A DNA stretch of 9,065 nucleotides from Myxococcales bacterium (GCA_021784995.1 JAJYHA010000461.1:1-9065), one strand, 5' to 3'. Counted from the first letter of the stretch, positions 1 to 6,512 are shown. A program made the numbers and translations. Notes: generated from the letters alone by a model not told the origin.

Positions 1-11
1 TTCCGAGCTAG

Positions 12-437
12 CGCACGGTCCGCCCGTGGACGCTCGCGCAGCGCCTCGGCCACTGGTACCTCTACGGCTTCGACCTCTCGCGCACCCGGCCGCTGGCGTT
101 CCGGCTCGACCGCGTGCGCGCCTGCACCGTCACCGAGGAGCGGTTCGAGGCGCCCACCGAGGCGCAGGTCGCCCGGGCGCGCCTCTTCTCGGAGTCGAGC
201 GGCGAGCCCATCCGCCTGCGGCTGGCCCCGCTAGCGGCCGCCTGGGCCACCTCGCGCCCCGGCGTGGTCCTGGTCGAGCGGACGCGCGACGGCGCGGTGG
301 TGGAGGTCCCCGGCGCCAGCGAGGACTGGGCCACGCGCTTCGCGCTCTCGTTCGGGGGCGACGCGGAGGTCGTCGCGCCCGCGGGCGCGCGCCGGCACTT
401 CCGGGAGACCGTGAAGCGTGCGCTCGCGCTCTACTGA
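12..437 (+). pseudogene. WYL-domain transcriptional regulator, C-terminal fragment with an in-frame stop at its 5' end
   Basis: The frame reads R-T-V-R-P-W-T-L-A-Q-R and then GHWYLYGFDL and FRLDRV. This is the core of the WYL ligand-sensing domain (WYL triad plus the FRLDRI-like strand). It continues into a WCX-type C-terminal extension ending at a TGA at 435-437. Proteins of this family (PafB/PafC, DeoR-like) usually have an N-terminal winged helix, which would lie left of the window. What is odd is a TAG at 9-11 in the same frame, just before the first WYL strand, with no plausible start until a GTG at 114, inside the domain. Removing the four bases CTAG at 8-11 would restore S-E-R-T-V-R-P-W, which fits the family, so a small frameshifting insertion is possible. 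Only eight bases upstream are visible, so a contig-end error is equally possible. Domain identity is fairly sure; pseudogene status is not. Confidence 0.6.
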
Positions 438-440
438 TCG

Positions 441-463
441 GCGCCGGGCCGGCGGGCCGGCGC
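441..463. terminator. Candidate bidirectional terminator hairpin between convergent genes
   Basis: GCGCCGG at 441-447 pairs with CCGGCGC at 457-463 around a 9-nt loop. It lies 3 bases after the WYL gene stop and in the 77-bp gap before the convergent dehydrogenase stop. There is no T-tract, and GC-rich DNA forms such stems by chance, so this is a weak call resting mainly on position. Confidence 0.3.
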
Positions 464-514
464 GGGACGGGGGACGCGCGGGAGCGGGCGAGGGGAGGCG
501 GACGGAGCGGGCCG

Positions 515-1399
515 TCAGCGCTTCACGCCCGCCCACTCGAGGAACAGGTCGGCGACGGCGCACATGTCCCGGTCGCCACGCCCGCTCTCGATCGCCTCGC
601 CGAACAGCTTGCGCACGGCGGCGTTGATGGGCATGCGCGCGCCCTGATCGGCGGCCGCCTCCTGCGCCAGGCGCTGATCCTTCTCGGCCAGCGCGAGGGC
701 GAACCGCGCCGCCCAGTCCCGCTGCAGGATCTGCTCTCCCTTGATGAGATAGAGCGGCGAGTGGAACCCCGAGGCCTGGAGGGTGTCGATCATCTTGGGG
801 AGATCCAGGCCTCCCGAGGCGCCGAGCGCGAGCGCTTCTCCGAAGGCCGAGATCATCGCGCCGCCGATGGCGTTCACCACCAGCTTCATGAGCGCGGCCT
901 GCACCGCGTCGTCGAGCTCCACCAGCCGTGCGGAGATGGCGTGCAGCGCGGGCCGCGCCTTCTCGCGCGCCTCGGCGGCGCCGCCCGCCACCACCACGAG
1001 CTGCGCCTTCTCCGCGGCGGCCCGGGAGCCGATCAGGGGCGCGGCGATGAAGGCGCCGCCGCGCTCCTCCACGCGCTGCCGCAGGGAGCGCGTCTCGCGG
1101 GTCCCGGAGGTGCCGGTGTCGATCAGGATCGTCCCGGGGCGCATCGCCGCCAGCACGCCGTCCGCCCCGTCGAGGACCGACTCGAGCACCTTCTCGTCGG
1201 CGAGGCAGGTGAGGACGAGGTCCTGGCCGGTGGCGCACTCGCGCGGGGTCCGCGCGAGCGACGCGCCCTTCTTCACCAGCGCCTCGGCCTTGGCCGGCGT
1301 CCGGTTCCACACCGTGACGGCGTAGCCGGCCTTCCGGAGGTTGTTCGCCAGCGGGCCACCCATCGTCCCGAGCCCCAGGACTCCGATCCGCATGCGCAT
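515..1399 (-). CDS. NAD(P)-dependent beta-hydroxyacid dehydrogenase (glyoxylate/succinic-semialdehyde reductase type)
   Basis: The 294-residue protein has the normal length and layout of the 3-hydroxyisobutyrate dehydrogenase family. It has an N-terminal Rossmann domain with GVLGLGTMG (residues 6-14), WNRTP at 31-35 (an Arg after beta-2, usual for NADP use) and the substrate-loop strand LIDTGTSG at 92-99. The all-alpha C-terminal domain holds the catalytic lysine in MKLVVNAIGG (K172, N176), and a K-D pair at 240-241. The segment APLIGSRAAAEKAQL resembles APVxGSKKPAEDGxL of plant GLYR1 and bacterial gamma-hydroxybutyrate dehydrogenases more than true HIBADH, so aldehyde reduction (glyoxylate or succinic semialdehyde) is the best guess. 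I chose the ATG at 1399 because it starts just before the Rossmann strand. An ATG at 1393 is possible, and a longer upstream frame adds 13 unconserved residues. Likely cytosolic. The true substrate cannot be read from sequence. Convergent with the WYL gene and divergent from the FAD enzyme across 119 bp. Confidence 0.9.
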   Translation of the reverse strand: MRMRIGVLGLGTMGGPLANNLRKAGYAVTVWNRTPAKAEALVKKGASLARTPRECATGQDLVLTCLADEKVLESVLDGADGVLAAMRPGTILIDTGTSGTRETRSLRQRVEERGGAFIAAPLIGSRAAAEKAQLVVVAGGAAEAREKARPALHAISARLVELDDAVQAALMKLVVNAIGGAMISAFGEALALGASGGLDLPKMIDTLQASGFHSPLYLIKGEQILQRDWAARFALALAEKDQRLAQEAAADQGARMPINAAVRKLFGEAIESGRGDRDMCAVADLFLEWAGVKR

Positions 1400-1518
1400 G
1401 GGCACTTCATACCCCGCGGACGCGGCCCGGAAAAGCACGGAATCGCCCGTGAGTTCGGCGGCCGGGCGCCCTCGCGGCGCTGGCGCGCTGCGGCGCGTCG
1501 TGCCACTCTCGGCCCGGC

Positions 1519-2730
1519 ATGGGCAAGCACGACGTGGTCGTGGTCGGAGGCGGCATCAGCGGGCTCGCCTTCGCGGAAAGCGCAGCGAAAGCAGGGCGCT
1601 CGGTGGTCGTCCTGGAGGAGGCGCCCCAGGTGGGCGGGTGCCTGGCCACGCACCGTGGGCCGGGGGGCTTCTGGTTCGAGCTGGGCGCGCACACCTGTTA
1701 CAACTCCTACGCCGGGCTGGCAGGGCTCCTCGAGCGTTGCGGGCTCCGGGGCGCGGTGCTCCCTCGCGCGAGGACGCACCTGCGCTTCCTCGAGGGCGAC
1801 CGGCTCGTGCCCGGCTCCAACCTGGGGAGCCTCCTGCGCCTCTTCGCCTGGCGCGAGCTGGCGCGCTCCCTGCCCCGGGCGTTCACGGCGCGGAAGGAGG
1901 GCCAGACGGTCTACTCCTACTACGCCTCGATCGTGGGTCGGAAGAACTACGCGCGCGTGCTCGGGCCCATGCTCGCGGCCGTGCCCTCCCAGAGCGCCGA
2001 CGCGTTCCCGGCCGCGATGCTCTTCAAGTCGAGGCCGCTCCGGCGCAAGGACCTCCCGCGCAGCTTCACGGTCGAGCGCGGGCTCGCCACCGTCGCGGAG
2101 ACGATCGCGCGCCAGCCGGGCATCGAGCTGCGCACGGGGACCGCCGTGGCCGCGGTCGAGGGCGGCGCCGGTGGCCCCTACGCGGCCGTCACGGCGGCCG
2201 GAGAGCGGGTGGAGGGCGCCGTGCTGGCCGTCGCCACGCCGCCGGCGGCGGCCGCGGCGCTGCTCCGCGGCTGCGCCCCGGAGCTGTCGATCCAGGTCGC
2301 GCGCGTCGGGCAGGCGACCGTGGAGACGCTGGCCTTCGCCGCGCCCTCGTCGAAGGTGGACCTCCCGCCCTCCACGTTCCTGGTGCCGCGGGACGACCTG
2401 TTCCACTCGGTGGTGTCGCGCGATCCGATCCCGGATCGGGAGTGGCGTGGCTTCGCCTTCCACTTCAGGCCGGGCCTCGGGCGCGACGTGCGGATGACGC
2501 GGGCCCTGCAGGTGCTCCGGCTCCGACCGGGCGACGTCAGCGACGTGGTCGAGCGGAGGACCGTGCTCCCGTCCCCGGTGCTCGGGCACGAGCAGGTGGT
2601 GGCCGAGGTGGACCGGCTCACGGCGGGCACGCGGCTCGTCGTGGCCGGGAACTGGTTCGCCGGGCTCTCCATCGAGGACTGCGTGGAGCGCGCGCGGGGC
2701 GAGTGGGAGCGGGTGGCGGCGATCGCGTGA
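1519..2730 (+). CDS. FAD-dependent amine oxidoreductase, protoporphyrinogen oxidase-like (HemG/HemY type)
   Basis: This 403-residue protein opens with a dinucleotide-binding fold: DVVVVGGGISGL (residues 5-16), the ribose-binding acidic position in VVLEEAP (E33) and the following VGGCLATH, as in the flavin amine oxidase/PPOX/phytoene desaturase superfamily. RSFTVERGLATVAETIA (181-197) matches the stretch where oxygen-dependent PPOX reads LxGGLxTLxxAL. The C-terminus, LVVAGNWFAGLSIEDCVERA (373-392), matches the second FAD-contact motif of PPOX (AGNYxGGVSVxDCI). Predicted role: oxidation of protoporphyrinogen IX in heme synthesis, or a related flavin-dependent desaturation. It is about 50-70 residues shorter than usual PPOX (around 450-480), so it may be a paralog with another substrate. 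The ATG at 1519 directly precedes the first strand, but I see no clear Shine-Dalgarno before it. No heme gene is adjacent. Convergent with argR, 24 bp away. Confidence 0.75.
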   Translation: MGKHDVVVVGGGISGLAFAESAAKAGRSVVVLEEAPQVGGCLATHRGPGGFWFELGAHTCYNSYAGLAGLLERCGLRGAVLPRARTHLRFLEGDRLVPGSNLGSLLRLFAWRELARSLPRAFTARKEGQTVYSYYASIVGRKNYARVLGPMLAAVPSQSADAFPAAMLFKSRPLRRKDLPRSFTVERGLATVAETIARQPGIELRTGTAVAAVEGGAGGPYAAVTAAGERVEGAVLAVATPPAAAAALLRGCAPELSIQVARVGQATVETLAFAAPSSKVDLPPSTFLVPRDDLFHSVVSRDPIPDREWRGFAFHFRPGLGRDVRMTRALQVLRLRPGDVSDVVERRTVLPSPVLGHEQVVAEVDRLTAGTRLVVAGNWFAGLSIEDCVERARGEWERVAAIA

Positions 2731-2732
2731 CC

Positions 2733-2776
2733 GGCGGCGCGGCGCCGCTCGACGTCACGCGGGCGGCGCGGCGCCG
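2733..2776. repeat. 15-bp direct repeat across the 3' ends of the convergent FAD-enzyme and argR genes
   Basis: GGCGGCGCGGCGCCG occurs at 2733-2747 and again at 2762-2776, starts 29 bp apart. The first copy fills most of the 24-bp intergenic gap and contains the 10-bp palindrome GCGGCGCCGC (2739-2748), which could act as a weak terminator stem. The second copy encodes part of the poorly conserved Ala/Pro-rich ArgR tail. It may be chance in such GC-rich DNA or a small duplication that extended argR. Confidence 0.35.
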
Positions 2777-3228
2777 GTGGTGGGCGCCTCGAAGAGCCGG
2801 CGGACGCGCTGGGCGAGGGCTCGCGCGCGGCGCTCCCGGGTGGGCGCGATGAAGACCGTGTCGTCGCCCGCGATGGTGCCCAGGATCTCTCCCAGCCGCG
2901 CCAGGTCCACGGCCCGCGCCACCGCCGGCGCGCTGCCGGGGTGGGTGCGGACCACCACCATCGAGCCGTTGCAGGAGATGGAGGCGACGAGCCGGCCCAC
3001 CGCCTCCAGGCCGTCGCGCCGCTCCTCCGGCGCCAGCTCGTAGCGGGTCCCGCCGCCCGGCTCCGACACGCGCCGCGCGCCCAGCCGCGCCAGGTCGCGG
3101 GAGAGGGTGGCCTGGGTGGCCACGAAGCCCTCCGCCCGGAGCGCCGCCAGGAGCTCCTCCTGCGTGCCGATGCGGCGGGCGTGGACGAGCCTCGCCACCG
3201 CGTGGCGGCGCCGGTCCTGCCGGGTCAC
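2755..3228 (-). CDS. argR: Arginine repressor ArgR
   Basis: The 157-residue protein is full length for ArgR (150-156 is typical). The N-terminal winged helix-turn-helix (about 1-65) includes TQEELLAALRAEGF followed by ATQATLSRDLARLG, the family's recognition-helix signature (S43-R44-D45). The C-terminal oligomerisation and arginine-binding domain (about 75-147) contains VVVRTHPGSAPAVARAVD and GTIAGDDT at 117-124; its aspartate pair D122/D123 contacts L-arginine in characterised ArgR hexamers. The start is GTG at 3228. It overlaps the argJB stop as GTGA and has GAGG seven bases upstream, inside the argB part, so translation is probably coupled. As last cistron of argC-argJB-argR it should repress its own operon when arginine is plentiful, acting at the palindromes over the argC start. 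The tail after residue 147 (EAPTTGAAPPA) is extra and probably unstructured. Confidence 0.95.
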   Translation of the reverse strand: MTRQDRRRHAVARLVHARRIGTQEELLAALRAEGFVATQATLSRDLARLGARRVSEPGGGTRYELAPEERRDGLEAVGRLVASISCNGSMVVVRTHPGSAPAVARAVDLARLGEILGTIAGDDTVFIAPTRERRARALAQRVRRLFEAPTTGAAPPA

Positions 3229-5357
3229 CGGGACACCTCGGCGCGGTTGCCGGTCAGCGGCTCGCGCGTGAGCAGCGTGCCCACGCCCAGGTCCGTGAAC
3301 AGCTCGGCGATGACGCTGTGCGGCTGCCGTCCGTCGAGCACGTGCACGCGCTCGACGCCACCCTCCAGCGCGTTCAGGATGGACTGGGCCTTGATCTTCA
3401 TGCCGCCCGTGACCGAGCCCGTCTCGACGCGGCGGACCAGGTCCGCCGCCGACACCTGCCGGACGAGCTGGCCGTCCGGGAAGGACTCCAGGAGCCCGGG
3501 GACGTCGGTGAGGTAGATGAGCTTCTTCGCGCCGAGCGCCGCCGCCACGCGGGCCGCCACGTCGTCGGCGTTGATGGAGAGGCTCTTGCCGTCGTCCGAC
3601 AGGCCGATGGGCGAGATCACCGGCACGTAGTCCTTGTCGAGGAGCATGCGCAGGAACTCGGTGTTCACCGCCGCGACCTCGCCGACGTACCCCAGGTCGC
3701 GTCCGCTCTCGTGCACCACGTGCCGCGCCTGCAGCAGGCGCCCGTCCTTGCCGGAGAGGCCGACCGCGCCCGCGTCGCGCGCGTTGAGGAGCGCCACCAG
3801 CTCCTGGTTCACCTTGCCCGTGAGCACCATCTCCACCACCGGCAGCGCGGCGGCGTCGGTGACGCGCAGGCCGTCCACGAACTCGCTGCGCTCGCCGAGG
3901 CGCTCCAGGGTCGTGTTGATCTCGAGCGCGCCGCCGTGGACCACCACCGGCTTCAGCCCCACGCGCTTGAGGAGCGTCACGTCCTCCGCGAAGGCGGCCT
4001 TGAGGCTGTCGCGGACCATGGCCGCCCCGCCGTACTTGATGACGGCGATCTGCCCCGAGAAGGCCGAGATGTACTTCAGCGCCTCCACCAGCAGCGTCCG
4101 CTTGAACGAGGGGCTGTAGTTCGCGACCCGGTCGTCCTTGGAGAGCATGCCGTCCGCCGTCTGGACGATCATCGACTGGTAGTCGGCGTTGATCTTCACG
4201 TAGTCGTAGGAGAGATCGCAGCCCCAGGCGGTGGCGGTGGCCGCCCCCTCCGCCAGCTCCACCAGCACGTCGACGCGGGTCTCGCGCATCCGCGCCCGCA
4301 GCGCCTCGCGGTCGACGTCGACCGGCGCCCCGTCCTCGAAGACCCGGACGCCCTGAAGGGTGATGCGGGCGCGGAAGGGGTCGATGGGCCAGCCGCGCGC
4401 GCCCGCGCGCGACCCGACCGTCGCCAGCACCCGGCCCCAGTTCGGGTCCGCGCCGAAGACGGCGGCCTTGACGAGCGGCGAGCCCGCGATGGCGGTCGCG
4501 CAGTCGCGCGCCGCGTCGTCGGAGGGCGCCCCGGCGACGACCACCGCCAGCATGCGCGTCGCCCCCTCGCCGTCCGCCGCCACGGCGCGCGCCATTTCGC
4601 CGCAGAGATCCGCCAGGGCGTTCTCGAAGGTGTCCAGGTCGGGGCCGGGATCGGCGATGCGGGCGTTCCCGGCGAGCCCGTTGGCGAGCGCCAGGACCGT
4701 GTCGTTGGTGGAGGTGTCTCCGTCCACGTTCACCATGTTGAAGGTGCGGGTCACCGCGCGCCCGAGGCACTCCTGGAGGGCGCGCGGGGTGATGGCCGCG
4801 TCGGTGGCGACCACGCACAGCACCGTGGCGAGCTGCGGCGCGATCATCCCCGACCCCTTGCAGATGGCGGTCAGGGTGGCGGCCTTGCCGCCCAGCACCA
4901 CCTCGCGCGCGGCCATCTTGGGCCGCGTGTCGGTCGTCATGATGGCCTCGGCCGCCAGGTCGGCGTGATCTCCCAGGCCCTGGGCCAGCGCCGGCAGCGC
5001 GGCCGCGACCTTGTGGGCCGGCAGCCGCTGGCCGATGACGCCCGTGGAGGCGGTGAGGACGGCGCGCTTCTGGATCCCGAGCGCCTGCGCGACCGCGCCG
5101 CGCAGCTCCTGGACGTCCTCGACGCCGCCGGGCCCGGTGAGCGCGTTGGCATTGCCGGAGTTGACGAGGACCGCGCGCATGCCCTCGGCCGGCACCCGCG
5201 GTCGCGCGTCGATGACGGGCGCGGCGCAGGCGCGGTTCCGGGTGAAGACCCCGGCCGCGGCCGCCGGGACGTCGGAGACCACCAGCGCCAGGTCCCGGCG
5301 CTGCGGCTTGAGGCCGCTGGCGACGCCGCCGTACCGGAAGCCCTTCGGGATCTTCAC
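3225..5357 (-). CDS. argJB: Fused ornithine/glutamate acetyltransferase ArgJ - acetylglutamate kinase ArgB
   Basis: One uninterrupted 710-codon frame carries two complete enzymes. Residues 1-394 are ArgJ: VLVNSGNANA (63-72), KGSGMIAPQLATVL (167-180) with predicted self-cleavage before nucleophile T178, and the family's C-terminal signature WGCDLSYDYVKINADYQ (378-394), where stand-alone ArgJ normally stops a residue or two later. A linker (about 395-415) follows. ArgB (about 416-710) has an N-terminal helix (FKRTLLVEALKYISAF), VIKYGGAAM (K441), HGGALEI (474-480), GLRVTD (R498), INADDVAA (595-602), LTDVPGLL (D618), GGMKIK (K656) and the C-terminal HVLDGRQPHSVIAELFT typical of arginine-inhibited hexameric kinases. 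Together they make N-acetylglutamate and phosphorylate it (cytosol). The start is GTG at 5357, two bases after the argC stop, with GGGGG six bases upstream. If ArgJ self-cleaves, the products would be ArgJ-alpha and an ArgJ-beta-ArgB chain. Oddity: Ala477 replaces the third Gly of the kinase HGGG loop. Confidence 0.93.
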   Translation of the reverse strand: MKIPKGFRYGGVASGLKPQRRDLALVVSDVPAAAAGVFTRNRACAAPVIDARPRVPAEGMRAVLVNSGNANALTGPGGVEDVQELRGAVAQALGIQKRAVLTASTGVIGQRLPAHKVAAALPALAQGLGDHADLAAEAIMTTDTRPKMAAREVVLGGKAATLTAICKGSGMIAPQLATVLCVVATDAAITPRALQECLGRAVTRTFNMVNVDGDTSTNDTVLALANGLAGNARIADPGPDLDTFENALADLCGEMARAVAADGEGATRMLAVVVAGAPSDDAARDCATAIAGSPLVKAAVFGADPNWGRVLATVGSRAGARGWPIDPFRARITLQGVRVFEDGAPVDVDREALRARMRETRVDVLVELAEGAATATAWGCDLSYDYVKINADYQSMIVQTADGMLSKDDRVANYSPSFKRTLLVEALKYISAFSGQIAVIKYGGAAMVRDSLKAAFAEDVTLLKRVGLKPVVVHGGALEINTTLERLGERSEFVDGLRVTDAAALPVVEMVLTGKVNQELVALLNARDAGAVGLSGKDGRLLQARHVVHESGRDLGYVGEVAAVNTEFLRMLLDKDYVPVISPIGLSDDGKSLSINADDVAARVAAALGAKKLIYLTDVPGLLESFPDGQLVRQVSAADLVRRVETGSVTGGMKIKAQSILNALEGGVERVHVLDGRQPHSVIAELFTDLGVGTLLTREPLTGNRAEVSR

Positions 5358-5359
5358 GT

Positions 5360-6394
5360 CTAGCCCCCGATCAGATCGAGACCGGTCGCCTCGTCCCAGC
5401 CGGCGGCCGCGTTGAGCGCCTGGACGGCCTGGCCGGCCGCCCCCTTCACCAGGTTGTCGAGGGCGGCCACCGCCACCGCGCACCCCGCGCGGCGATCGAC
5501 CGCCACGCCGACGTGGACGAGGTTCGTGCGCACCACGTCCTTCACCGCGACCCGGTCGGCCGGGAGCACGCGCACGAACCGCTCGCCGCCGTAGGCCTGC
5601 TCCAGCGCGGGCCCCAGGGCGTCGGGCGCCGCGCCCGCGGCGAGGCGGAGCGTGCAGGTGGCGAGGATGCCGCGCCGGATGGGCACCAGGTGCGGGGTGA
5701 AGGAGACGGGCCCGCAGCGCCCCGCGAAGCGCGCGACCGTCTGCTCGATCTCGGGGACGTGCTGGTGCCGTCCCAGCCGGTAGGCGCGCAGGTCCTCGTC
5801 GATCTCGCAGAAGCTGTAGTCCTCCGAGGCCTTGCGGCCGGCGCCCGAGACGCCGCTCATGGCCGCCACGGCGATCCCGTCGGCCTCGACGAGGCCGGAG
5901 CGGACCAGGGGGGCGAGCGCCACGGCGGTGGCCGTGGCGTAGCACCCCGGGTTCGTCACGAGCCGGGCGCCGGCGAGCGCGGCCCGGGCGAGCTCGGGGA
6001 GGCCGTAGCGCGCCTCGCGCACCAGCGCCGGCGACGTGTGCTCGAAGCCGTACCAGCGCGGGTAGGCGGCGAGGTCCTCCAGCCGGAACGCGCCCGAGAG
6101 GTCGATCACGCGGAGGCCGCGCGCGACCAGCTTCGGCGCGAGCTCCAGGGACACCTCGGCCGGCGTGGCCAGGAAGGCCACCTCGGCGTCCACGCCGGGC
6201 GCCTCCGCCAGCGCGCCGTACCGGAGGTCGGCCACCGGGCCGCTCAGCGGCAGCCGGCTCCCGGCCCGCTCGCCGGACCAGCGGTCCGACAGCAGCGCCA
6301 CCGGGCGCAGCCGCGGGTGCCGGGCCACGAGGCGCGTGAGCTCGAGGCCCGAGTAGCCGGAGGCGCCGACGATCGTGGTGGATAGGGCATGCAT
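5360..6394 (-). CDS. argC: N-acetyl-gamma-glutamyl-phosphate reductase ArgC
   Basis: The 344-residue protein is a full-length type 1 ArgC. It reduces N-acetylglutamyl phosphate with NADPH to N-acetylglutamate semialdehyde, directly after the ArgB step. Evidence in order: Rossmann motif TIVGASGYSGLEL (7-19), VAFLATP at 72-78, VIDLSGAFR at 96-104, YGLPEL at 130-135, active-site TNPGCYATA with catalytic C151, GVSGAGRK at 181-188, GRHQHVPEIEQ at 208-218 (general-base histidine region), FTPHLVPIRRGI at 232-243 and a C-terminal NLVKGAAGQAVQALN. The ATG at 6394 is the only start consistent with the Rossmann strand. No Shine-Dalgarno precedes it, and the predicted transcription start is only a few bases upstream, so it may be translated from a leaderless message. 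It is the first gene of the operon; its stop lies two bases before the argJB start. Confidence 0.96.
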   Translation of the reverse strand: MHALSTTIVGASGYSGLELTRLVARHPRLRPVALLSDRWSGERAGSRLPLSGPVADLRYGALAEAPGVDAEVAFLATPAEVSLELAPKLVARGLRVIDLSGAFRLEDLAAYPRWYGFEHTSPALVREARYGLPELARAALAGARLVTNPGCYATATAVALAPLVRSGLVEADGIAVAAMSGVSGAGRKASEDYSFCEIDEDLRAYRLGRHQHVPEIEQTVARFAGRCGPVSFTPHLVPIRRGILATCTLRLAAGAAPDALGPALEQAYGGERFVRVLPADRVAVKDVVRTNLVHVGVAVDRRAGCAVAVAALDNLVKGAAGQAVQALNAAAGWDEATGLDLIGG

Positions 6395-6415
6395 GATGAT
6401 GCATGAATATGCAAT
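6390..6415 (-). promoter_or_regulatory. Two overlapping ARG-box-like ArgR operators covering the argC start
   Basis: On the minus strand TGCAT-attc-ATGCA (6413-6400) and TGCAT-catc-ATGCA (6403-6390) are perfect 5-4-5 inverted repeats sharing four bases, with centres exactly 10 bp apart. The known ArgR box is an 18-bp palindrome of form WN-TGAAT-N4-ATTCA-NW, in which TGCAT half-sites are common. The first site with flanks reads ATTGCATATTCATGCATC and fits that form well. The cluster lies over the predicted -10 region and the argC ATG itself, in an AT-rich island that stands out from its surroundings. ArgR is encoded in the same operon, so this is the obvious operator. E. coli operators usually use two boxes about 21 bp centre to centre, so the 10-bp offset is unusual. 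Confidence 0.7.
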
Positions 6416-6431
6416 ATGCCCGGAAAGTCAA
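6404..6431 (-). promoter_or_regulatory. Predicted sigma-70-type promoter for argC-argJB-argR
   Basis: TTGACT at 6431-6426 matches the -35 consensus in five of six positions. A 16-nt spacer then leads to TATTCA at 6409-6404, a partial -10 match. Transcription would start around 6397, two to four bases before the argC ATG. Alternative -10 frames one or two bases away are possible. The -10 lies inside the ArgR palindromes. Confidence 0.5.
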
Positions 6432-6480
6432 CCGCGGAGGGGTGGGAGGAGGACCTCCCGGAGCGCCCGCGCGGACGGGA

Positions 6481-6512
6481 ACGGCGGCCCCGGGTGCCGC
6501 CGGGACCGCCGT
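6481..6512 (-). terminator. Hairpin downstream of tRNA-Leu, probable terminator
   Basis: On the minus strand ACGGCGGTCCCGG (6512-6500) pairs with CCGGGGCCGCCGT (6493-6481) around a 6-nt loop. This gives a continuous 13-bp stem with one U-G wobble. The same inverted repeat read on the plus strand has a C-A mismatch at that place, so the structure favours minus-strand RNA. It begins 19 nt after the encoded CCA of the tRNA and is followed by TTCCC rather than a long U-tract. It separates the tRNA unit from the argC promoter. Confidence 0.6.

Noticed and set aside
230..241. Adjacent NheI and NotI-type sites (GCTAGCGGCCGC) suggesting a vector polylinker
   Set aside because: The bases encode a sensible in-frame L-A-A-A stretch of the WCX domain and no other vector sequence is present. 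Coincidence in GC-rich DNA.
26..2497. Very long plus-strand open frame spanning the WYL gene, the dehydrogenase and half of the FAD enzyme
   Set aside because: Its product is Arg/Ala/Pro-rich low-complexity sequence with no family motif, and it overlaps three genes with clear motifs. It is a by-product of GC-rich codon bias.
3229..4818. N-terminal extension of the argR frame into the argB and argJ region
   Set aside because: It is a shadow frame. The GTG at 3228 gives the normal ArgR length and overlaps the argJB stop.
3318..5363. Plus-strand open frame of about 680 codons antisense to argJB
   Set aside because: It is His/Arg/Ala-rich without domains and exactly opposes a gene with strong motifs. 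High third-position GC suppresses stops on the other strand.
5358..6431. N-terminal extension of the argJB frame upstream through argC, starting at 6431
   Set aside because: The extension is argC read in another frame. The GTG at 5357 follows the argC stop with a GGGGG ribosome site and fits the usual ArgJ N-terminus.
6444..6459. GGGAGG-AGGA-CCTCCC inverted repeat upstream of argC
   Set aside because: It is a 6-bp stem with a 4-nt loop upstream of the predicted argC promoter and well past the tRNA hairpin. With no further support it is probably chance.
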